Source: Cochleicola gelatinilyticus
GTDB taxonomy: Bacteria > Bacteroidota > Bacteroidia > Flavobacteriales > Flavobacteriaceae
Direction of reading: 5' to 3'
Assembly (NCBI RefSeq): GCF_001637325.1
Contig: NZ_LRXL01000026.1
Coordinates: 124,001-188,000, forward strand
DNA: 64,000 nt
Position 1 is the first letter of the stretch, and the number at the start of each line of letters is the position of its first letter. Positions 62,282 to 64,000 of this stretch are shown one piece after another. A program made the position numbers and the translations under genes. The notes under the pieces were generated by a model, which was not told the origin of the DNA, ran no database searches, and saw only the letters and a list, made by a program, of their open reading frames with translations.

Positions 62282-63658
62282 ATGAATATGAAAAATTTAT
62301 CTTTAATACTTTTAAGTGCTTTGGCATTTACTTTTTACTCCTGTAGTGACGATGACAATGGAAACACTCCTCCCGATGGAGAAAACACAGTAGCTGGATA
62401 CATCTATACTACTACAAATGGGCAAGGAATAAATCAAGTTATTAGATTTGACAGGTTGCAAGATGGCTCTATCGAAAATGAAACTGCTTATGCGACCAAC
62501 AGTCAAGGGGGTTCAAACATAGGTGTAGGTGGCGATGCATTTGGAGATTTCGACTCTCAGGGTGCTATTCAAATTATTGATGACTATTTACTTAATGTAA
62601 ATGCTGGAGGAAATACTGTTTCGGTATTTTCTTTAGATAGAAGCAATGGTGATATTTCGCTACTAGGAAACACAGCTTCCGGCGGAACACGTCCTGTAAG
62701 CATTAGCAGCACTCCTGTGAATGGGAGTGAAACAGAATTCTGGGTGATGGTTGGTAATCAATGGAACAATCCTAATGTGCAAAAGAATGTACCCGATGTT
62801 GAACGTTATCCAAACGATGCCTTCCATATGATGGATCTCACTGAGGCAGACGCATCTGACGCCGAAAGAAATATTGCTCTATTTAGATTTAATACAACTG
62901 ATGGGACTTTAAGTCCACAAGGAGTAATGGATAATTACGTAAGAGAAAACGGTGGACCCGTACAAGTGCTTTTTAGTGAAGATGGATCTAAGGTAGCAGT
63001 TTCTTTATGGGGTATTGCTCACTTTTTAACAGACAGTCCTTCATTAGATGAGCAACACCCAAGCCGAGTTTATGTATATGATTTTAATAACGGTACAGTT
63101 TCTAACCCTCGATTTTTTGAAGAATCTGGAGTTGCTGGAACCATTGGGATTAGCTGGGCTCCTAATAGCAATACAAATCTGTATTCAACCAATTTTAACG
63201 TTACTGTTGCGAAAGCTGAGAACAGTGTTATTTCACTTAACGACACAGGTTCTGAGGTTGTAAAGACTGCTAATTTTAATGCGGGTAATGGTGATGATCT
63301 TGATGAAGCATGCTGGACGGTAATAAGCCCAAACAACGATAGGTTATACGTTTCCAGTTTTAAGGCAAATGTGATTACTCCTTACGCTTTAGGTGCAGGT
63401 GGCGCAATAACAGAAACGCTTCCATTTGAGACGCGTGAAGGTACAATGCCAGCTGGGGATTCAAAAGATATGTGGATTACCTCAGACAATTCCTATTTAT
63501 ATCATATAGGAGCTTTTCAATCTTTTTCAATGAATGTATTTGACATTACTAGTAATGGACTTGATTTTAGAGAACAAATACTTTTAAATACAACCCAAAG
63601 TGGACAAGGTCAACCAGGAGCCTTTAATTTCTTAGGGTTAACTGGTTTTGATCTATAA
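62282..63658 (+). CDS. Beta-propeller lipoprotein (lactonase-like)
   Basis: 458 residues from the ATG at 62282; the frame opens 33 codons earlier but that part has no signal-like features, whereas the ATG gives a lipoprotein signal (MNMKNLSLILLSALAFTFYS, Cys21). A short Asp/Asn/Pro-rich linker follows. The body shows repeated blade-like units: GYIYTTTNGQGINQVIRFDR, NAGGNTVSVFSLDRSNGDIS, IALFRFNTTDGTLSPQGVM, SRVYVYDFNNGTVSNPRFF and DRLYVSSFKANVITPYAL. This is the style of seven-bladed YVTN/lactonase-like propellers. Catalytic residues cannot be assigned. It probably sits at the cell surface or in the periplasm. It is downstream of the AraC regulator. Confidence 0.72.
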   Translation: MNMKNLSLILLSALAFTFYSCSDDDNGNTPPDGENTVAGYIYTTTNGQGINQVIRFDRLQDGSIENETAYATNSQGGSNIGVGGDAFGDFDSQGAIQIIDDYLLNVNAGGNTVSVFSLDRSNGDISLLGNTASGGTRPVSISSTPVNGSETEFWVMVGNQWNNPNVQKNVPDVERYPNDAFHMMDLTEADASDAERNIALFRFNTTDGTLSPQGVMDNYVRENGGPVQVLFSEDGSKVAVSLWGIAHFLTDSPSLDEQHPSRVYVYDFNNGTVSNPRFFEESGVAGTIGISWAPNSNTNLYSTNFNVTVAKAENSVISLNDTGSEVVKTANFNAGNGDDLDEACWTVISPNNDRLYVSSFKANVITPYALGAGGAITETLPFETREGTMPAGDSKDMWITSDNSYLYHIGAFQSFSMNVFDITSNGLDFREQILLNTTQSGQGQPGAFNFLGLTGFDL

Positions 63659-64000
63659 TAAATTATAGATAAACAGCTAAAGCAGTTTAATTAAAAGAGC
63701 AAGTACTTTTCTTATTCGATTTTACTTAGTAGTTATTTTGCTGTGGGAAGTAATTTTAAAATTTACTCAATATGAAGCGCAAGACATTTATTAAAAATAA
63801 TATTTCAATGTCTTGGGGCATGATCTAACTACTATCTATCTTTTATATAATTTTAAGTTTGTTTTTAACCTCCTTAGTCATTGGATTAAGGGGGTTTTTA
63901 TTTTATTAAAAAACACCTGTTCTTGATGCTCGAAATTTAAAAACAGGTCACAGAATACACCTTGTAGGAATTTTCGTCGGTAATATTTGCATGTTGTCGA
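63659..64000. other. Terminal intergenic region
   Basis: 342 bases after the propeller lipoprotein. A hairpin terminator lies at 63867-63899. The rest is AT-rich and no frame is convincing up to the window edge. Confidence 0.5.
63867..63899 (+). terminator. Probable terminator
   Basis: AACCTCCTTA (63867-63876) pairs with TAAGGGGGTT (63887-63896), with one T-G pair, and ends in a five-T run. It is about 210 bases after the preceding stop codon, so it may serve a transcript with a long 3' tail. Confidence 0.6.

Noticed and set aside
1-64000. CRISPR array, insertion sequence, prophage or integron
   Set aside because: No array of regularly spaced repeats, transposase, integrase, phage structural gene or target-site duplication was seen on either strand.

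Overview
The window is AT-rich chromosomal DNA from a member of the Bacteroidota, almost certainly family Flavobacteriaceae. Four things support this: the PorU/PorV and GldJ genes of the type IX secretion (T9SS) and gliding machinery; two large exoproteins with T9SS C-terminal sorting domains; promoters of the Bacteroidota type (TTG, 19 bases, TAnnTTTG); and the near absence of Shine-Dalgarno sequences. The genus cannot be read from the sequence. The NhaD antiporter fits a marine or saline habitat. I see no insertion sequence, prophage, CRISPR array, rRNA operon or replication origin. It reads as ordinary core genome with some lineage-specific secreted proteins.

Layout. 1-2.9 kb (minus): a tight run of GNAT, SDR, SprT-like and a truncated mannose-1-phosphate guanylyltransferase. 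3-11.5 kb (minus): pyruvate dehydrogenase E2 and E1 alpha, cytidine deaminase, PorV and PorU. 11.7-14.7 kb (plus): GldJ and MurF, followed by two valine-type tRNAs. 15-21.7 kb (minus): FolC, a membrane protein, TonB/ExbD/ExbB, NhaD and an amino-acid dehydrogenase. 22-31 kb: a secreted surface-type protein, AnmK, acyl-CoA dehydrogenase, a GNAT, a putative porin, RNase HII and a large lipoprotein. 31-37 kb: a one-piece hybrid two-component regulator, a small secreted protein, an OmpA-family protein, an uncharacterised secreted protein and LipB. 37.5-45.7 kb: a secreted M12B-like metalloprotease, three small envelope genes (including a 51-residue YqaE/Pmp3 gene), LysS, a YiaA-type protein and an all-helical unknown. 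45.9-52.9 kb: a secreted toroid-fold protein, a di-heme lipoprotein, two small Spy-like proteins, HemL, a LysM glucosaminidase and an ACC deaminase/D-cysteine desulfhydrase-like enzyme. 53-64 kb: two tandem secreted paralogs with a DUF1028 exoprotein, small unknowns, urocanate hydratase, a DUF4136 lipoprotein, an AraC regulator and a propeller lipoprotein.

How it fits together. PorU and PorV act at the outer membrane to cleave and attach T9SS cargo; the metalloprotease at 37.6 kb and the DUF1028 protein at 54.7 kb are such cargo, and GldJ belongs to the linked gliding apparatus. LipB supplies lipoyl groups for the E2 subunit. TonB/ExbBD powers outer-membrane uptake. MurF, AnmK and the glucosaminidase build, recycle and trim peptidoglycan.

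The observations most worth a second look are: a folC whose conserved N-terminus runs upstream of its first ATG and seems to need an ATT start; a tRNA-Val(GAC)-like gene with C instead of the near-universal U33; two copies of a structured GGGATAG...AGCCCG intergenic element, one supplying a stop codon; the tandem surface-protein/DUF1028 operon; and several small genes that a length cutoff would miss.
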